Assembly: GCA_946540105.1 (NCBI GenBank) | Contig: CAMNIA010000002.1 | Span: 1-49,991, forward strand | DNA length: 49,991 nucleotides | Direction: 5' to 3' | From: an uncultured Prevotella sp. | GTDB lineage: Bacteria > Bacteroidota > Bacteroidia > Bacteroidales > Bacteroidaceae | The notes under the pieces: model-generated | Told to the model about the DNA's origin: nothing | Database searches by the model: none | The model's input: only the letters and a program-made list of their open reading frames with translations | Translations under genes and position numbers: made by a program | Shown here: positions 37,501 through 46,715 of the stretch, piece after piece | Layout: each line of letters starts with the position of its first letter | Numbering within the stretch: the stretch's first letter is position 1

Positions 37501-38428
37501 CCCAACCTGTCAATTCTTTGCGAGCATCATATTCTTCGCCGTCGTACTCATTGTTGGCACGGATGGGACCACTAGGAGTAATTTTCCATTTCTCATCGGT
37601 AGCGATACATTTGGTGGTGCCATCGGTAAACTCAATCAAGATGTTGACTCTGCACTTGGGGAAGCCGAAGACAGGAGCTTTGTAAGGTTTGTTTTGCCGC
37701 ATGGGGAACAACCTGCCGTTACCCAATATGACACCAATGCAGTTCTTTTCCTTTAGTCCTGACGTGATATCGTACGTGTTATATAAAACTGTTTTGCGAT
37801 AGTCAGTGGGCATGGGCAATAGGACCTCACGGTTGTATGCTACACCATTGATGTGCAACTCATGGAGTCCGATGCCTGCTACGTAAGCGATTGCTCGACG
37901 GACGGGTTTCTCCAATTCAAACTCCTTGCGGATATAACGGGCTGCCAAACGTGTGTGCAGTCCACGCTCTTCTCCAGGCATCAGCCGTTCCAGACCAATC
38001 CATCGTCCGTTCCAATGGTTCTCCTTTAACAACCCAATTCCAAAACTTTCCGTTTCACTCCAGGAAGTCTCACCTGCGGTTGTCCACACTTTTACCTTCC
38101 AGGTGCATTGTGTGGCACTTGCCAGCTGTTGTCCTTTGTAGCATACCCATAGCTGCTGGTCGCTCATAACTTTGCCCGAGTTCCACACTTCCCCCTTGTC
38201 AGTAGAAACTATAATCTGGTAAGCTGTTTGCTTGACATTTTGCTTGTCGGAGAGGATGCACCATGAAAAACGAGGCTTATCAGTATCGATAGCCAAAGGT
38301 TTATCCATGTTCTCTACGCGTAGCCAGCTTACGCAGACAGACTTCTCACCAGTCCCTCTCCGGGCAGAGAGAGGAGTAGTAAACAGCACAAGAAATAAAG
38401 TAATGCTTAGTGCGATTCTATTCTTCAT
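34514..38428 (-). CDS. GH78 alpha-L-rhamnosidase fused to a sialidase-like propeller
   Basis: 1304 aa. The signal peptide ends near LSARRG. Residues ~30-900 are a full GH78: beta-sandwich modules, then the helical barrel with DCPQRNERQPWLGD (candidate acid Glu493) and ATTIWELWNG (candidate base Glu777). Residues ~905-1304 are a BNR/sialidase-like six-bladed propeller with Asp boxes SKDGGKTWSD and SSDNGDSWSK, interrupted by an Ala/Thr/Pro-rich stretch (~1125-1150). GH78 removes alpha-L-rhamnose. The second domain could act on an acid sugar such as Kdo (as GH33 does in RG-II) or have lost activity. The fusion suggests two consecutive cuts by one polypeptide. No sorting tail. Confidence 0.85.
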   Translation of the reverse strand: MKNRIALSITLFLVLFTTPLSARRGTGEKSVCVSWLRVENMDKPLAIDTDKPRFSWCILSDKQNVKQTAYQIIVSTDKGEVWNSGKVMSDQQLWVCYKGQQLASATQCTWKVKVWTTAGETSWSETESFGIGLLKENHWNGRWIGLERLMPGEERGLHTRLAARYIRKEFELEKPVRRAIAYVAGIGLHELHINGVAYNREVLLPMPTDYRKTVLYNTYDITSGLKEKNCIGVILGNGRLFPMRQNKPYKAPVFGFPKCRVNILIEFTDGTTKCIATDEKWKITPSGPIRANNEYDGEEYDARKELTGWDMPGFDDSAWLKAERTAIPTGTLRAQMAPGMVSTPLTPEPTRLRGNIYDFHQNMAGWIAFVPMGKEGDTIRVKYAEKLKADGSLYLDNFRDARSEDIYICGRTPAGATNSIAEWHPIFSYHGFRYAQITGPVKDVHAYTVSDDMQQLGQFECSDSTLNKVMHNAWWGIYANYKGMPVDCPQRNERQPWLGDRTMGSLGESYMFNNERLYTKWMRDICESQREDGVFSDVAPAFWNYYNDDVTWPAALPFCCDMLWRQYANREAIDKSYPYIKRWLEHLMDEYLKDGIITKDTYGDWCVPPEKMELIHSQDPARKTDGSLISTAYFIRILQLLEQWGCEANRWRPIREQMIKDFNRRFLTCKQGTSPRPGHVLYPDSVFYGNNTATANLLALSFGIVPEEYRQEVTKNVVENIVVKNNAHVPCGVIGISWLLRGLSDNGFSDVAYMIATQKSYPSWGYMAENGATTIWELWNGDKASPKMNSGNHVMLLGDLVTWCYQYLGGIRPAVNDTLMAYKHFRLQPDFSIQDCEWANVNYISPYGTIESHWRKTLQHVEWDIRIPCNTTADICFPDGTTKTLGSGKYHFSCNIPTTHAAITKNEFLYEQAPFPQCHSVSLVETKKGDIVATYFGGKHERNPDVCIWVSIKKKGAQEWSKPILAADGVFELGSSNAAIAGITAESTPASAGPIRHVNTSADQRRKACWNPVITEMPNGELWLFFKVGLKVADWTGWLCKSKDGGKTWSDKEPLPKGFLGPIKNKPELIDGRLLCPSSTENDGWKFHMEIYDLKNKEWKYVGPVEAELAIRCEDMPTIAPVGSGSPVTTPAATATAPSKEDIEAPDAGGVADKSGRHPIDCIQPSILKLKDGRLQVLMRTRNGKIATSFSSDNGDSWSKVTLLDVPNNQSGTDAVTLKDGRHVLIYNNFQTLPSTKKGVRTPLSIAISNDGIHWRHVLTLEDSPISQYSYPCIIQGKNGMLHAAYTWRRLRIAYKEIDINKLK

Positions 38429-38474
38429 ATTTCTTCTTCTTTACTCCCCTCTATCAAAGGGAAAGGGTGTGGGC

Positions 38475-39932
38475 TTATTCGTTCAGATCTCTTTCTTTAT
38501 CTTTGTATCCGTCAGGCGACAGGTCTGTTTGGTCTTTCTTCAGATAGTCTTTAGAAGAATCAATGGCGATGAGTACCCCATCCTCCACACGGGCAGACGA
38601 TGGATGATAACGGAAGGAAAGTACCTTGGAATCAAACTCGCCCAGATACTTTAACTTACCTGTTGCTGCCGTCATCCACCACACGTTTTTCTTTGAACCG
38701 CTGATTTTTGTTAAGTCCAGTTTCATAAGCCGCCCTGTGTAGTTGTAAACCAGCAAATAGTCGTTGCCTCGGGTGGCTATCAGACGGTCGTACTTTTCAC
38801 CATTGTCTTGAATGATACTCTGGTCGGGCACACGTTCGAAATAGGGGAATGAGAGAATTAGTCGCTTCAGATACTGCATCTGAGAGAATCCAGGGTCTTT
38901 TAGGCCCTGATACCATGTCTTTACGTCGCCGGCATCGCCATAGCTAGTTGGATATCCTGGCTTAAGCATCTGCATGATGGCGTTATGGCCATAGGTATGT
39001 CCACAACTGCCGGCAAAGACGCTCCAATATGCGTAGCGACGAACGTCATAGTCCTGCCAGCGGCCTTCGTTAGGATCGTGAAGTCCAATGGGAATGTCTT
39101 CGTAGGAAGGCTCTGCGTCTAATACGGGTTTGATGGGATTGTATTTCCACGTAGAGTCTACATACATCCAATTGTCCTCTTCAGTATTGTCAGGGATGGG
39201 GTAATCGGCATTACCCATGCGCTGACCGTAGCGGCGATGTCCGCTTTGGAAAGTATGGAAATCCATCCAATCGGCCTTTGACCACCACCGGGCTGATGTA
39301 TAACGTCCGCGTGGATGGTATGTCATCAGGTGGTTCTTGTCTATTGATTTAATAGTGGTAGCCAGTGTTTCCCATACCTCTGGCTTGATGTCGCCCTGAA
39401 TGTCGCCACCCATGAACCAGATGATGTTAGGTTTGTTCTTATAACGATTGGCCAAAAAGGTTCCGTATTTCTTAGCGTCTTCTACGCTCAACTTCCCATC
39501 CTTGACCAGTCCGCCCCAGATACACACCATGCCGATGTAAATGCCGTGTTGAGCAGCTAAATCGATGATATAGTCCATGTGGTCCCAATACCCATAGACA
39601 CCCTTGCGGTTAATGTCCTTAAAATTCCATCCGTCAAGATTTGACATCTGTCCGTAAATGTTGTAAGAAGGCACCCCGTCAATGGTTTGCACCTGCACCA
39701 CATTATATCCTGCTTTGGCACACGATTCGAGATACCATGCTGCCTCGGCCCTGTCAAGACGTTCTGGTAGCAACCATCCAGTTTCGCCTTGCCAGAAAAA
39801 GGGCTTCCCGTTCTCAAACTGCAGATAACGCTGGTTATCCGAAACACATAGTTTACCGTTGTCCCACGGTTTCCCTGCCTGTGCCGACACTGTCAACAAT
39901 GCAAGGCTTAGTATAGTTAGAAATTTTTTCAT
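38475..39932 (-). CDS. GH140 apiosidase (RG-II), DUF4038 family
   Basis: 485 aa, signal peptide ending SAQAGKPWDNG. The apiosidase (DUF4038) barrel has NGKPFFWQGETGWLL, the catalytic pair Asp177 in FMGGDIQGD and Glu274 in VLDAEPSYED, and a C-terminal collagen-binding-like sandwich (DYLLVYNYTGRLMKLDL). From memory, the spacing of 97 residues between the two acids equals that of the characterised BT1012 apiosidase. The enzyme releases side chains A and B from the RG-II backbone by cutting the apiose-galacturonate bond. It is the first gene of its minus-strand run, followed after 46 bp by the GH78 fusion. Divergent from yraN. Confidence 0.85.
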   Translation of the reverse strand: MKKFLTILSLALLTVSAQAGKPWDNGKLCVSDNQRYLQFENGKPFFWQGETGWLLPERLDRAEAAWYLESCAKAGYNVVQVQTIDGVPSYNIYGQMSNLDGWNFKDINRKGVYGYWDHMDYIIDLAAQHGIYIGMVCIWGGLVKDGKLSVEDAKKYGTFLANRYKNKPNIIWFMGGDIQGDIKPEVWETLATTIKSIDKNHLMTYHPRGRYTSARWWSKADWMDFHTFQSGHRRYGQRMGNADYPIPDNTEEDNWMYVDSTWKYNPIKPVLDAEPSYEDIPIGLHDPNEGRWQDYDVRRYAYWSVFAGSCGHTYGHNAIMQMLKPGYPTSYGDAGDVKTWYQGLKDPGFSQMQYLKRLILSFPYFERVPDQSIIQDNGEKYDRLIATRGNDYLLVYNYTGRLMKLDLTKISGSKKNVWWMTAATGKLKYLGEFDSKVLSFRYHPSSARVEDGVLIAIDSSKDYLKKDQTDLSPDGYKDKERDLNE

Positions 39933-39970
39933 AGTTCAACTTAATATAATAATAAGACTCATTAAACGCT

Positions 39971-39992
39971 CAAATGTCATCAAATGTCATTT
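39971..39992. promoter_or_regulatory. Tandem 10-bp repeats with AAATGTCATTT palindrome upstream of GH140
   Basis: CAAATGTCAT occurs twice in tandem with a 10-bp period, and the second copy extends into AAATGTCATTT, an 11-base inverted repeat. It lies 38-60 bp upstream of the GH140 start. Regulator unknown. Confidence 0.35.
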
Positions 39993-40061
39993 GTTAGCAG
40001 CTTGGTAGGTGAAATAAGTTTAAAAAAGTGCAAATCATTTAAGTTTATTGGATAAATTGCC

Positions 40062-40069
40062 TATATTTG
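40062..40069 (+). promoter_or_regulatory. Probable -7 element (TATATTTG) for yraN
   Basis: TATATTTG matches TAnnTTTG 25 bases before the yraN ATG at 40094. The track's TTG start overlaps it and is therefore unlikely. Confidence 0.6.
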
Positions 40070-40093
40070 CAAATTCCTAATGAGAATTTCATC

Positions 40094-40456
40094 ATGGCAT
40101 TACATAACGAGATAGGGAAATGGGGTGAGGAATTGGCTGCTGACTACCTGCGGCGTAAGGGTTATACCATTATAGAGCGTGACTGGCGGTCGGGTCATCG
40201 CGATATTGACATCATTGCCTTGGACGGTTCTGTTGTCGTTTTTGTAGAAGTGAAAACGCGCCGTAATCGCGTTTTCGGGGATCCAGAGGATTCTATCGAT
40301 TACATGAAACTGCGCAATCTCCGGTCTGCAATCCATCATTACGTTAACTACAAGCACATCAATGGCAATATCCGGTTTGACGCTATCACCATTGTAGGAA
40401 CTCCTAATAGCGGAACTCCTGATATTGATCATATTAAAGACTTTCCTTTATTTTAA
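40094..40456 (+). CDS. yraN: YraN family (UPF0102) nuclease-fold protein
   Basis: 120 aa from the ATG at 40094, the normal family length. It has the UPF0102 pattern NEIGKWGEELAADYLRRKGYTIIERDWRS, then DIDIIALDGSVVVFVEVKTR. The acidic residues and EVK form the restriction-endonuclease-like active site, and RFDAITI lies near the end. Possible role in DNA processing or recombination; not established. It is a housekeeping gene on the plus strand between two minus-strand RG-II units and converges on GH95 with only 9 bp between stops. Confidence 0.9.
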   Translation: MALHNEIGKWGEELAADYLRRKGYTIIERDWRSGHRDIDIIALDGSVVVFVEVKTRRNRVFGDPEDSIDYMKLRNLRSAIHHYVNYKHINGNIRFDAITIVGTPNSGTPDIDHIKDFPLF

Positions 40457-40465
40457 AACGAAAGA

Positions 40466-42874
40466 CTATTTCAGTACGTAGTCCTTTCCAGCCTTTGTTT
40501 TTAGTTCGTAAAGAAATGTGTGTCTTAGTGATGCAAAGGTTTTGCTCTCTTTGATTGTCTTCAGTCCTTTAGCCTTCAGGGGCGTGTAGCTACGGATACG
40601 GCAAACACCTCCATGACGGGAGTGAATGGTTGCCTTTGACAGTTGTCCCTCTTTCCAGTCGATAGCTATCTCGAAACCACCTCTTGCGACTAGTCCTTTG
40701 ACACTGCCATCTTTCCATATACTAGGCAGGGCAGGTAGTAGGTAGATAAACCCATCGTAGCTCTGCATTAGCATCTCGGCAACGCCTGCCGTACACCCGA
40801 AATTGCCGTCTATCTGGAAAGGTGGGTGAGCATCAAACATATTAGGATACGTACCCCCTCGCTGTTTGACAGTTCCAAAAATCAAGAATGTGTCTGCTGT
40901 CAGCGTCAACTGGTCTTTGATTAGTTTATAGGCATGGTCTCCATCCAGCAGGCGAGCCCATGAGCATACCTTCCATCCCATGCTCCATCCAGTCGACACG
41001 TCACCACGCGCTTCTAAAGACTTACGGGCAGCATTCCATAATGTTGCATTTTTGTATGGTGATATCTGGTAGGATGGAAACAAACCATATAGGTGTGAGA
41101 AGTGACGATGGTCATCTTTGGGGTCATCCAAGTCATCGAGCCATTCCTGCAACTGTCCCCAGTGACCAATCTGCATGGGTGGAAGCTGTGGCAACTGAGC
41201 ATTGATGATTGACAAAAGAGAGTCCTGTTGCGTGTCGTAACCTAACCTTTTGGCAGCTTCTAAGACGTTGGTATATAACTCCGTAACCAGTTGGTTGTCC
41301 ATTGTAACACCAGCATCCAGCGGTGACGGACGTCCTTTGCCGCCATGTTCTGGCGATTCGCCAGGACATACCACCAACCATCCTTTTTGGGGGTGCTTCT
41401 GAAGCGTTTTTGTATAGAAACGAGCTGCGTTGAGCATGATGGGGTAGTATTGGCGAAGGAAAGCCTCGTCCTGTGTGTACAGATAGTGTTCCCATAAGTG
41501 CCGGCACAACCAAGCGGACCCCATAGGCCAAAGTCCTGTCTGTGCATGATCTACAGGACCAGTAATACGCCATTGGTCAGTGTTATGGTGTAACACCCAT
41601 CCCTCTGCGCCATACATGTCACGTGCTGTATTCTGACCTTGTATGCTAACTTCTCGAATCAGTCGGAAAAGTGGCTCATTCAGTTCGGTTAGGTTCGTTA
41701 CTTCGGCAGGCCAGTAATTCATCTCTAAGTTGATGTTGGTCGTGTATTTCGAGTCCCACGAGGGGAACATTTTGTCATTCCAGATACCTTGCAGATTGGC
41801 AGGGTTCATGTCGTCGGGTTGTGAACTGCAGATCAGTAGGTAACGACCAAACTGGAAATAAGTTGCAACCAGGTGGTTGTCGTTGCGTTGATTAAACAGC
41901 TCAATACGCTTGTTTGTCGGAACATTTGCATACTCGTCATTGCCCAGGTCGAGGCTTACTCGGTTGTAGTATTTCTGGTAGGTTTGGGTGTGTTGACTTT
42001 TTAAGGCTTCATAACCCATCTGCATAGCATTATGCAGTCTTTTCTTCACCAGAGCTACCTCATCACCACTGATATCCTCGTAGCTTTTTACATTGGTGCC
42101 AATAGCTACGTACACTACAGCCTCGTCAGCGTCAGCGACACTGATGATGCCATTACTTTGGTTCACCTTGCCGCCCTTTGCCTGTACCGCCAAACGACCC
42201 TGAAAGCGCACCTTACCTTTTAGTCCTTCGTGCTTTGAGGATACTCCTAGTAGTGTCGATTCCAATCCCTCGCCACCAATGAGTACATTCTCGTGGGGTG
42301 ACGTCATGTAGGAAGTAAAGTTGATTTTCCCTTTCTCGCTGGCTGTTAAGCGGATGGCAATGACGTGCTGGCCCCCTAATGGGGCAATCACCTCACGTTC
42401 ATAGCGTACGTTGTCCACAACATAGCGCACCATGATTTTTCCATTCTCCAAGTCGAGCCATCGCTCGTAATCTTGGTAGTTCGTATGTCCTTGCATGGCA
42501 ATATACAAGTCGCCAAACGGCTGGTAAGGCATACCCATGTTCTTGCCTGCGCCGATTGGCATCACCTTGTCGTTGGCAAGGTTTTGTGCCTCTTTGTACT
42601 TACCGTCAAAAATAAGCTGGCGCACCTTAGGCAGGCTTTTCTTGGCATTGGGGTTAATCACCTGGTTAGGCTGTCCTGCCCAAATCGTTTCCTCGTTCAG
42701 TTGGATATGCTCAACGGCAGGCATTCCATAGACCATGCCTCCCATAACACCATTTCCAACAGGTAGTGCTTGTGTCCATGTCATGGCAGGCTTGTCATAC
42801 CACAGGCGATAGTCTGTACAGAGGGAGTACTGTGCCACGCATGCTGCGATGGCTGCGACGAATAGGCGTTTCAT
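40466..42874 (-). CDS. GH95 glycoside hydrolase (alpha-L-galactosidase or alpha-L-fucosidase)
   Basis: 802 aa, signal peptide ending near YSLCTDY. The family opening [27 protein letters not shown] is followed by [12 protein letters not shown]. The helical barrel shows [51 protein letters not shown] and [17 protein letters not shown], covering the usual active-site Asn and acid residues of GH95. In RG-II clusters the GH95 member acts as alpha-L-galactosidase on the side chain A terminus, and context favours that here. Fucosidase activity is possible. The start overlaps the CE19 stop (TAATG), implying translational coupling. No sorting tail. Confidence 0.85.
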   Translation of the reverse strand: MKRLFVAAIAACVAQYSLCTDYRLWYDKPAMTWTQALPVGNGVMGGMVYGMPAVEHIQLNEETIWAGQPNQVINPNAKKSLPKVRQLIFDGKYKEAQNLANDKVMPIGAGKNMGMPYQPFGDLYIAMQGHTNYQDYERWLDLENGKIMVRYVVDNVRYEREVIAPLGGQHVIAIRLTASEKGKINFTSYMTSPHENVLIGGEGLESTLLGVSSKHEGLKGKVRFQGRLAVQAKGGKVNQSNGIISVADADEAVVYVAIGTNVKSYEDISGDEVALVKKRLHNAMQMGYEALKSQHTQTYQKYYNRVSLDLGNDEYANVPTNKRIELFNQRNDNHLVATYFQFGRYLLICSSQPDDMNPANLQGIWNDKMFPSWDSKYTTNINLEMNYWPAEVTNLTELNEPLFRLIREVSIQGQNTARDMYGAEGWVLHHNTDQWRITGPVDHAQTGLWPMGSAWLCRHLWEHYLYTQDEAFLRQYYPIMLNAARFYTKTLQKHPQKGWLVVCPGESPEHGGKGRPSPLDAGVTMDNQLVTELYTNVLEAAKRLGYDTQQDSLLSIINAQLPQLPPMQIGHWGQLQEWLDDLDDPKDDHRHFSHLYGLFPSYQISPYKNATLWNAARKSLEARGDVSTGWSMGWKVCSWARLLDGDHAYKLIKDQLTLTADTFLIFGTVKQRGGTYPNMFDAHPPFQIDGNFGCTAGVAEMLMQSYDGFIYLLPALPSIWKDGSVKGLVARGGFEIAIDWKEGQLSKATIHSRHGGVCRIRSYTPLKAKGLKTIKESKTFASLRHTFLYELKTKAGKDYVLK

Positions 42875-44190
42875 TATTTGTATATTGATTTTAGTTGTTC
42901 ATCGGGTTCAATAGTAATCTTGCTTTCATCGAGCATGGAACGATCCAGTCCGAAAACGTCGATAAAGAAGTCGTAAACGGCCTGACGCTTGTTTGGACCG
43001 AAGTCGTGTCGCTCCTTTTGCAGGTGGACATTCCGAACGTTTTCTTTCGCTCCATAGAAACCGTAGATGCGCTGCAGGTAGGGAAATTCAAGCGTTGGGA
43101 CGGATGATGTCCAGTCACCGCCGTCACTTACGATTAGCATAGGTTTTGGAGCCATGACGGCAGCCAATTCTGGCTCGCATGTTCCACCTGCGGAGAGTTG
43201 TATGGGCTTGCCGCTTTCACAAGGGCAACCGCCGTCAAAGTGACTTGCCAAGTGTACTATAGGTGCCGAGGCTTTTACGCGCTCATCAAGCAACGACAAT
43301 AGTACGGTATGCGTTCCGCCACCGCTTCCTCCACAGACGCCAACACGCTCGGGATCAATGTCGTTGCGGTTTTTTAGCATATAGTCCAGCAAGATGTATC
43401 CACAGGCAGCTTGATAGACATGAGCGCGACTGGTGTGATGGGCTTCGGCTCCCACCTCCCGCTCGCTTTCTCCCCAGCCGTAGAGGTCGAAGTCTACGCA
43501 GACAGCCCCCATTCGAGCCAAGGTTCCTAAACGTTGCTGTTCGTCCTTGCGATAGCGGTAGGGCCAGTGCCCGTCAGGACAGACGATGAGTGCGTGCTTG
43601 CCTTTCTTCAATGAAGCGTAGATAGTGCCGAAGAGGTGCTGGCCAGGTGTCAGCTCTATGCAGATGTTCTGGGTGGTGTAACCATCGTGCTTGCGTACTT
43701 TAGAGAGGGTGACAGGGCGTAGCACGTTGCCTTTTTTGTCCTTTGTGACAACACATGAGTCGAGAAAGGTGTCTAACTCCAAGCGTTGGCGCACCTCGCG
43801 GCGTAGGGAGTCTCGGCGAGCTTCCCACGATGTTTTGTCGCTATACAATGTCGACAGGTAATCGAGCATCATCTTTCCCTCTGCCTCATGGCGACGTGGG
43901 TATTCGTAAGGCTTAATTTTGTATAGGTTATCCGACTGCTTCCACCAGTTCCAGTCGAAGTATTTGCAGATGTTGTCGAGCGTCGTCTCGATGGAGTAGG
44001 GGCGTATACGAAAGTCGGCATAGGGCAGGCTTTTCCCTACCGTGTCTACGTTGTATTTAAAGCGCACGTTGAATTTCTTCTGCACATCGGCCATGAGGTC
44101 GCTGACAGAACGCTGATACTTGTTTTCATAAGTCTGTGCCGTACTGACTAACGCTATTGAAGCCAAAAAGGCTAGTATAATCTTTTTCAT
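42874..44190 (-). CDS. CE19-type pectin methylesterase (BT1017-like), alpha/beta hydrolase
   Basis: 438 aa, signal peptide [19 protein letters not shown]. Residues ~28-95 form a small STN-like domain ([32 protein letters not shown]). The alpha/beta hydrolase follows, with nucleophile Ser289 in [11 protein letters not shown] and a likely catalytic His395 in KERHDFGP; the acid is probably in SDGGDW or nearby. I recall BT1017, an RG-II cluster methylesterase of B. thetaiotaomicron and founder of CE19, as matching this layout. It would remove methyl esters from the galacturonan of RG-II so that other enzymes gain access. First gene of a two-gene unit with GH95; divergent from lptB. Confidence 0.7.
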   Translation of the reverse strand: MKKIILAFLASIALVSTAQTYENKYQRSVSDLMADVQKKFNVRFKYNVDTVGKSLPYADFRIRPYSIETTLDNICKYFDWNWWKQSDNLYKIKPYEYPRRHEAEGKMMLDYLSTLYSDKTSWEARRDSLRREVRQRLELDTFLDSCVVTKDKKGNVLRPVTLSKVRKHDGYTTQNICIELTPGQHLFGTIYASLKKGKHALIVCPDGHWPYRYRKDEQQRLGTLARMGAVCVDFDLYGWGESEREVGAEAHHTSRAHVYQAACGYILLDYMLKNRNDIDPERVGVCGGSGGGTHTVLLSLLDERVKASAPIVHLASHFDGGCPCESGKPIQLSAGGTCEPELAAVMAPKPMLIVSDGGDWTSSVPTLEFPYLQRIYGFYGAKENVRNVHLQKERHDFGPNKRQAVYDFFIDVFGLDRSMLDESKITIEPDEQLKSIYK

Positions 44191-44332
44191 TATGGTGTGG
44201 TATTATATATCATAAAGACTAACGAAAGTTGGTTTTGTCATCATGGCATTATATTAGGAGTAAAAGAGGAGTGAAAATGCCAAAAATATTTAATTGTGTT
44301 TGTAAGTTGGAGTGTAATCAAATATTCTTTAT

Positions 44333-44340
44333 TATCTTTG
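44333..44340 (+). promoter_or_regulatory. Probable -7 element (TATCTTTG) for the lptB unit
   Basis: TATCTTTG ends 8 bases before the ATG at 44349, with TTG triplets about 24-30 bases upstream. If used, the leader is nearly absent. Confidence 0.55.
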
Positions 44341-44348
44341 CAGTCAAT

Positions 44349-45161
44349 ATGGAAAATCAACAACAGGAGCAGCTGGTGCTGCGAACGGAGGGACTCATCA
44401 AGCGGTATGGCAACCGTACCGTAGTAAACGATGTGAGTTTCAATGTGAGGCAGGGTGAGATAGTTGGTCTGCTTGGTCCTAATGGTGCCGGCAAGACCAC
44501 GTCTTTCTATATGACAACAGGACTTATCGTCCCGAATGGCGGGCATATCTACTTGGGTGACGAAGAGGTGACAGAATACCCTGTCTACAAGCGTGCCCGT
44601 GCAGGCATCGGTTATCTGGCTCAGGAGGCTAGCGTCTTTCGCAAGATGAGTGTTGAGGACAATATCCTCAGCGTGTTGGAGATGACGGGTAAACCGCGTG
44701 ATTATCAATTGGCGAAACTGGAAAGCCTTATAAAAGAGTTTCGTCTGAACAAAGTTCGTTATAATAAGGGCGACCAACTCTCGGGTGGTGAGCGTCGTCG
44801 TACGGAGATCGCACGCTGTCTGGCCATCGAGCCGAAGTTTATCATGCTTGACGAGCCTTTTGCCGGTGTCGACCCCATCGCAGTAGAAGACATCCAGCAG
44901 ATAGTGTGGCAGTTGAAGTATCGCAACATCGGCATCCTCATTACCGATCATAATGTTCATGAGACGCTGAATATTACCGACCGAGCCTACCTGTTGTTCG
45001 AGGGGCGCATTCTTTTCAAGGGCTCCCCTGAGGAGTTGGCTGTCAATCCCATCGTGAAGGAAAAGTATTTAGGTTCCAACTTCGTGCTTCAGAAAAAGAA
45101 CTTCGAGGAGCTGGCTGAGGCTAAGCGCCGGAAGGAGCAAGAGGAGGAAATGCAACAATAG
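44349..45161 (+). CDS. lptB: LPS export ABC transporter ATPase LptB
   Basis: 270 aa from the ATG at 44349; the track extends further upstream to 44229 through the promoter element. ABC motifs: Walker [11 protein letters not shown]-loop region [12 protein letters not shown], signature LSGGERRR, Walker [14 protein letters not shown] and switch His in [22 protein letters not shown] and the [16 protein letters not shown] run are characteristic of LptB. It powers extraction of lipopolysaccharide from the inner membrane with LptFG, which are not in the window. It is followed after 19 bp by an MlaE-type permease, so the two lipid-transport systems are encoded together. Confidence 0.92.
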   Translation: MENQQQEQLVLRTEGLIKRYGNRTVVNDVSFNVRQGEIVGLLGPNGAGKTTSFYMTTGLIVPNGGHIYLGDEEVTEYPVYKRARAGIGYLAQEASVFRKMSVEDNILSVLEMTGKPRDYQLAKLESLIKEFRLNKVRYNKGDQLSGGERRRTEIARCLAIEPKFIMLDEPFAGVDPIAVEDIQQIVWQLKYRNIGILITDHNVHETLNITDRAYLLFEGRILFKGSPEELAVNPIVKEKYLGSNFVLQKKNFEELAEAKRRKEQEEEMQQ

Positions 45162-45180
45162 TTTTTTATCGTACAGAACA

Positions 45181-45930
45181 ATGAAAATCATCTATAATGC
45201 GCTGACTACGTTTGGCAAGTTTATGATACTCATGGGGCGAACCTTCTCGGTACCCGAGCGTTTCCGAATGTTCTGGAAACAGTATGTCAAGGAGATGGCT
45301 CAGTTGGGTGTCAATTCCATTGGCATCGTACTGCTCATCTCGTTTTTCATCGGTGCTGTCATCTGTATTCAGATGAAGCTGAACATTCAGTCACCCTGGA
45401 TGCCGCGTTGGGTGAGTGGCTATACCACACGTGAAATCATGTTGTTGGAGTTCTCCAGCTCTATCATGTGTCTTATTCTGGCGGGCAAGGTGGGCTCGAA
45501 TATTGCGTCGGAAATTGGTACAATGCGTGTTACGCAGCAGATTGATGCACTGGACATCATGGGTATCAACTCTGCCTGCTACCTTATCCTGCCAAAGATT
45601 TTAGGTATGCTGACCATCATGCCCATCTTGGTCATTTTTTCGTCGGCTATGGGTATAGTGGGAGCTTACGGTACAGCATATATCGCACATATCATCGTGC
45701 CCGATGACCTCACTTTAGGTTTGCAACATGACTTCCAGCCGTGGTTTGTGTGGATGTCTATCATCAAGAGCCTCTTCTTTGCTTTTATCATCTCTGCCGT
45801 ACCCTCCTACTATGGCTATACTGTTGAGGGCGGTTCGGTAAATGTGGGCAAGGCTTCGACTGATGCTGTTGTCATGTCGAGTGTGCTCATTCTCTGTAGT
45901 GACGTGTTTCTCACCCAGCTGCTTAGCTAA
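45181..45930 (+). CDS. mlaE: MlaE-family lipid ABC transporter permease
   Basis: 249 aa. The family pattern is clear: QLGVNSIGIVLLISFFIGAVICIQ, then EFSSSIMCLILAGKVGSNIASEIGTMRVTQQIDALDIMGIN, which is the MlaE permease core. Four or five membrane segments can be seen. MlaE and the ATPase MlaF form the inner-membrane engine that moves phospholipids to or from the outer membrane. The ATPase gene follows after 20 bp. The substrate-binding MlaD partner is not in the window. Confidence 0.9.
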   Translation: MKIIYNALTTFGKFMILMGRTFSVPERFRMFWKQYVKEMAQLGVNSIGIVLLISFFIGAVICIQMKLNIQSPWMPRWVSGYTTREIMLLEFSSSIMCLILAGKVGSNIASEIGTMRVTQQIDALDIMGINSACYLILPKILGMLTIMPILVIFSSAMGIVGAYGTAYIAHIIVPDDLTLGLQHDFQPWFVWMSIIKSLFFAFIISAVPSYYGYTVEGGSVNVGKASTDAVVMSSVLILCSDVFLTQLLS

Positions 45931-45950
45931 TATCTTAACTTTCTCTAAAA

Positions 45951-46715
45951 ATGATTGAAGTAAGAAATCTCTGTAAAAACTTTGACGGCATCAAAGTACT
46001 GAAAGATATCAGCACCACCTTTCAAGATGGTAAGACCAACTTGATTATTGGTCAGTCAGGCTCGGGCAAGACGGTGCTTATGAAGAACCTGGTAGGACTC
46101 TTCGAACCCACCAGTGGACAGATACTCTACGATGGGCGCGACTTCGTGGGAATGTCGAAACAAGAGAAGGTACACATGCGCCGCGAGATGGGCATGATAT
46201 TCCAGTCGGCTGCCCTCTTCGACTCGCTGACCGTCTTGGAGAATGTAATGTTTCCACTCGACATGTTCTCGTCAATGACACTGCGTGAGCGCACTCGCCG
46301 TGCCAAGGAGTGTCTTGAACGCGTCAACTTAATAGGTGCCGATGAGAAGTATCCTGGCGAGATAAGTGGCGGTATGCAGAAGCGTGTCGCCATAGCCAGA
46401 GCCATATCGCTGAATCCGAAGTACCTGTTCTGCGACGAACCTAACAGCGGACTAGACCCCAAGACGTCGTTGGTTATTGACGACCTGTTGCACAGCATTA
46501 CACGGGAGTTCCAGATGACCACCATCATCAATACCCACGACATGAACTCCGTGATGGGCATTGGTGAGAACATCATTTTTATCTATGAGGGTCACAAAGA
46601 GTGGCAGGGCGAGAGCAGTCAGATTATGAATTCAACGAATAAGCGGCTCACAGATTTCATCTTTGCCAGTGACCTGCTGAAGGAGATGCGTCAAGCCGTT
46701 ACCCACCAGCACTAA
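45951..46715 (+). CDS. mlaF: MlaF-type ABC transporter ATP-binding protein
   Basis: 254 aa. ABC motifs: Walker A GQSGSGKT, Q-loop IFQSAALFDSLTVLENVMFPL, signature ISGGMQKRVAIARAI, Walker B LFCDEPNSGLDP and switch His in NTHDMNSVMG. The SGGMQKR signature and DEPNSGLDP are typical of the phospholipid-transport MlaF branch. It pairs with the permease just upstream. After the stop come seven heptamer repeats and then dnaG. Confidence 0.9.
   Translation: MIEVRNLCKNFDGIKVLKDISTTFQDGKTNLIIGQSGSGKTVLMKNLVGLFEPTSGQILYDGRDFVGMSKQEKVHMRREMGMIFQSAALFDSLTVLENVMFPLDMFSSMTLRERTRRAKECLERVNLIGADEKYPGEISGGMQKRVAIARAISLNPKYLFCDEPNSGLDPKTSLVIDDLLHSITREFQMTTIINTHDMNSVMGIGENIIFIYEGHKEWQGESSQIMNSTNKRLTDFIFASDLLKEMRQAVTHQH

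Noticed and set aside
44281-44288. TATTTTTG on the minus strand as a promoter for CE19-GH95
   Set aside because: It fits TAnnTTTG, but the nearest TTTG is about 30 bases upstream, too far, and the stretch is generally A/T-rich; too weak to list.
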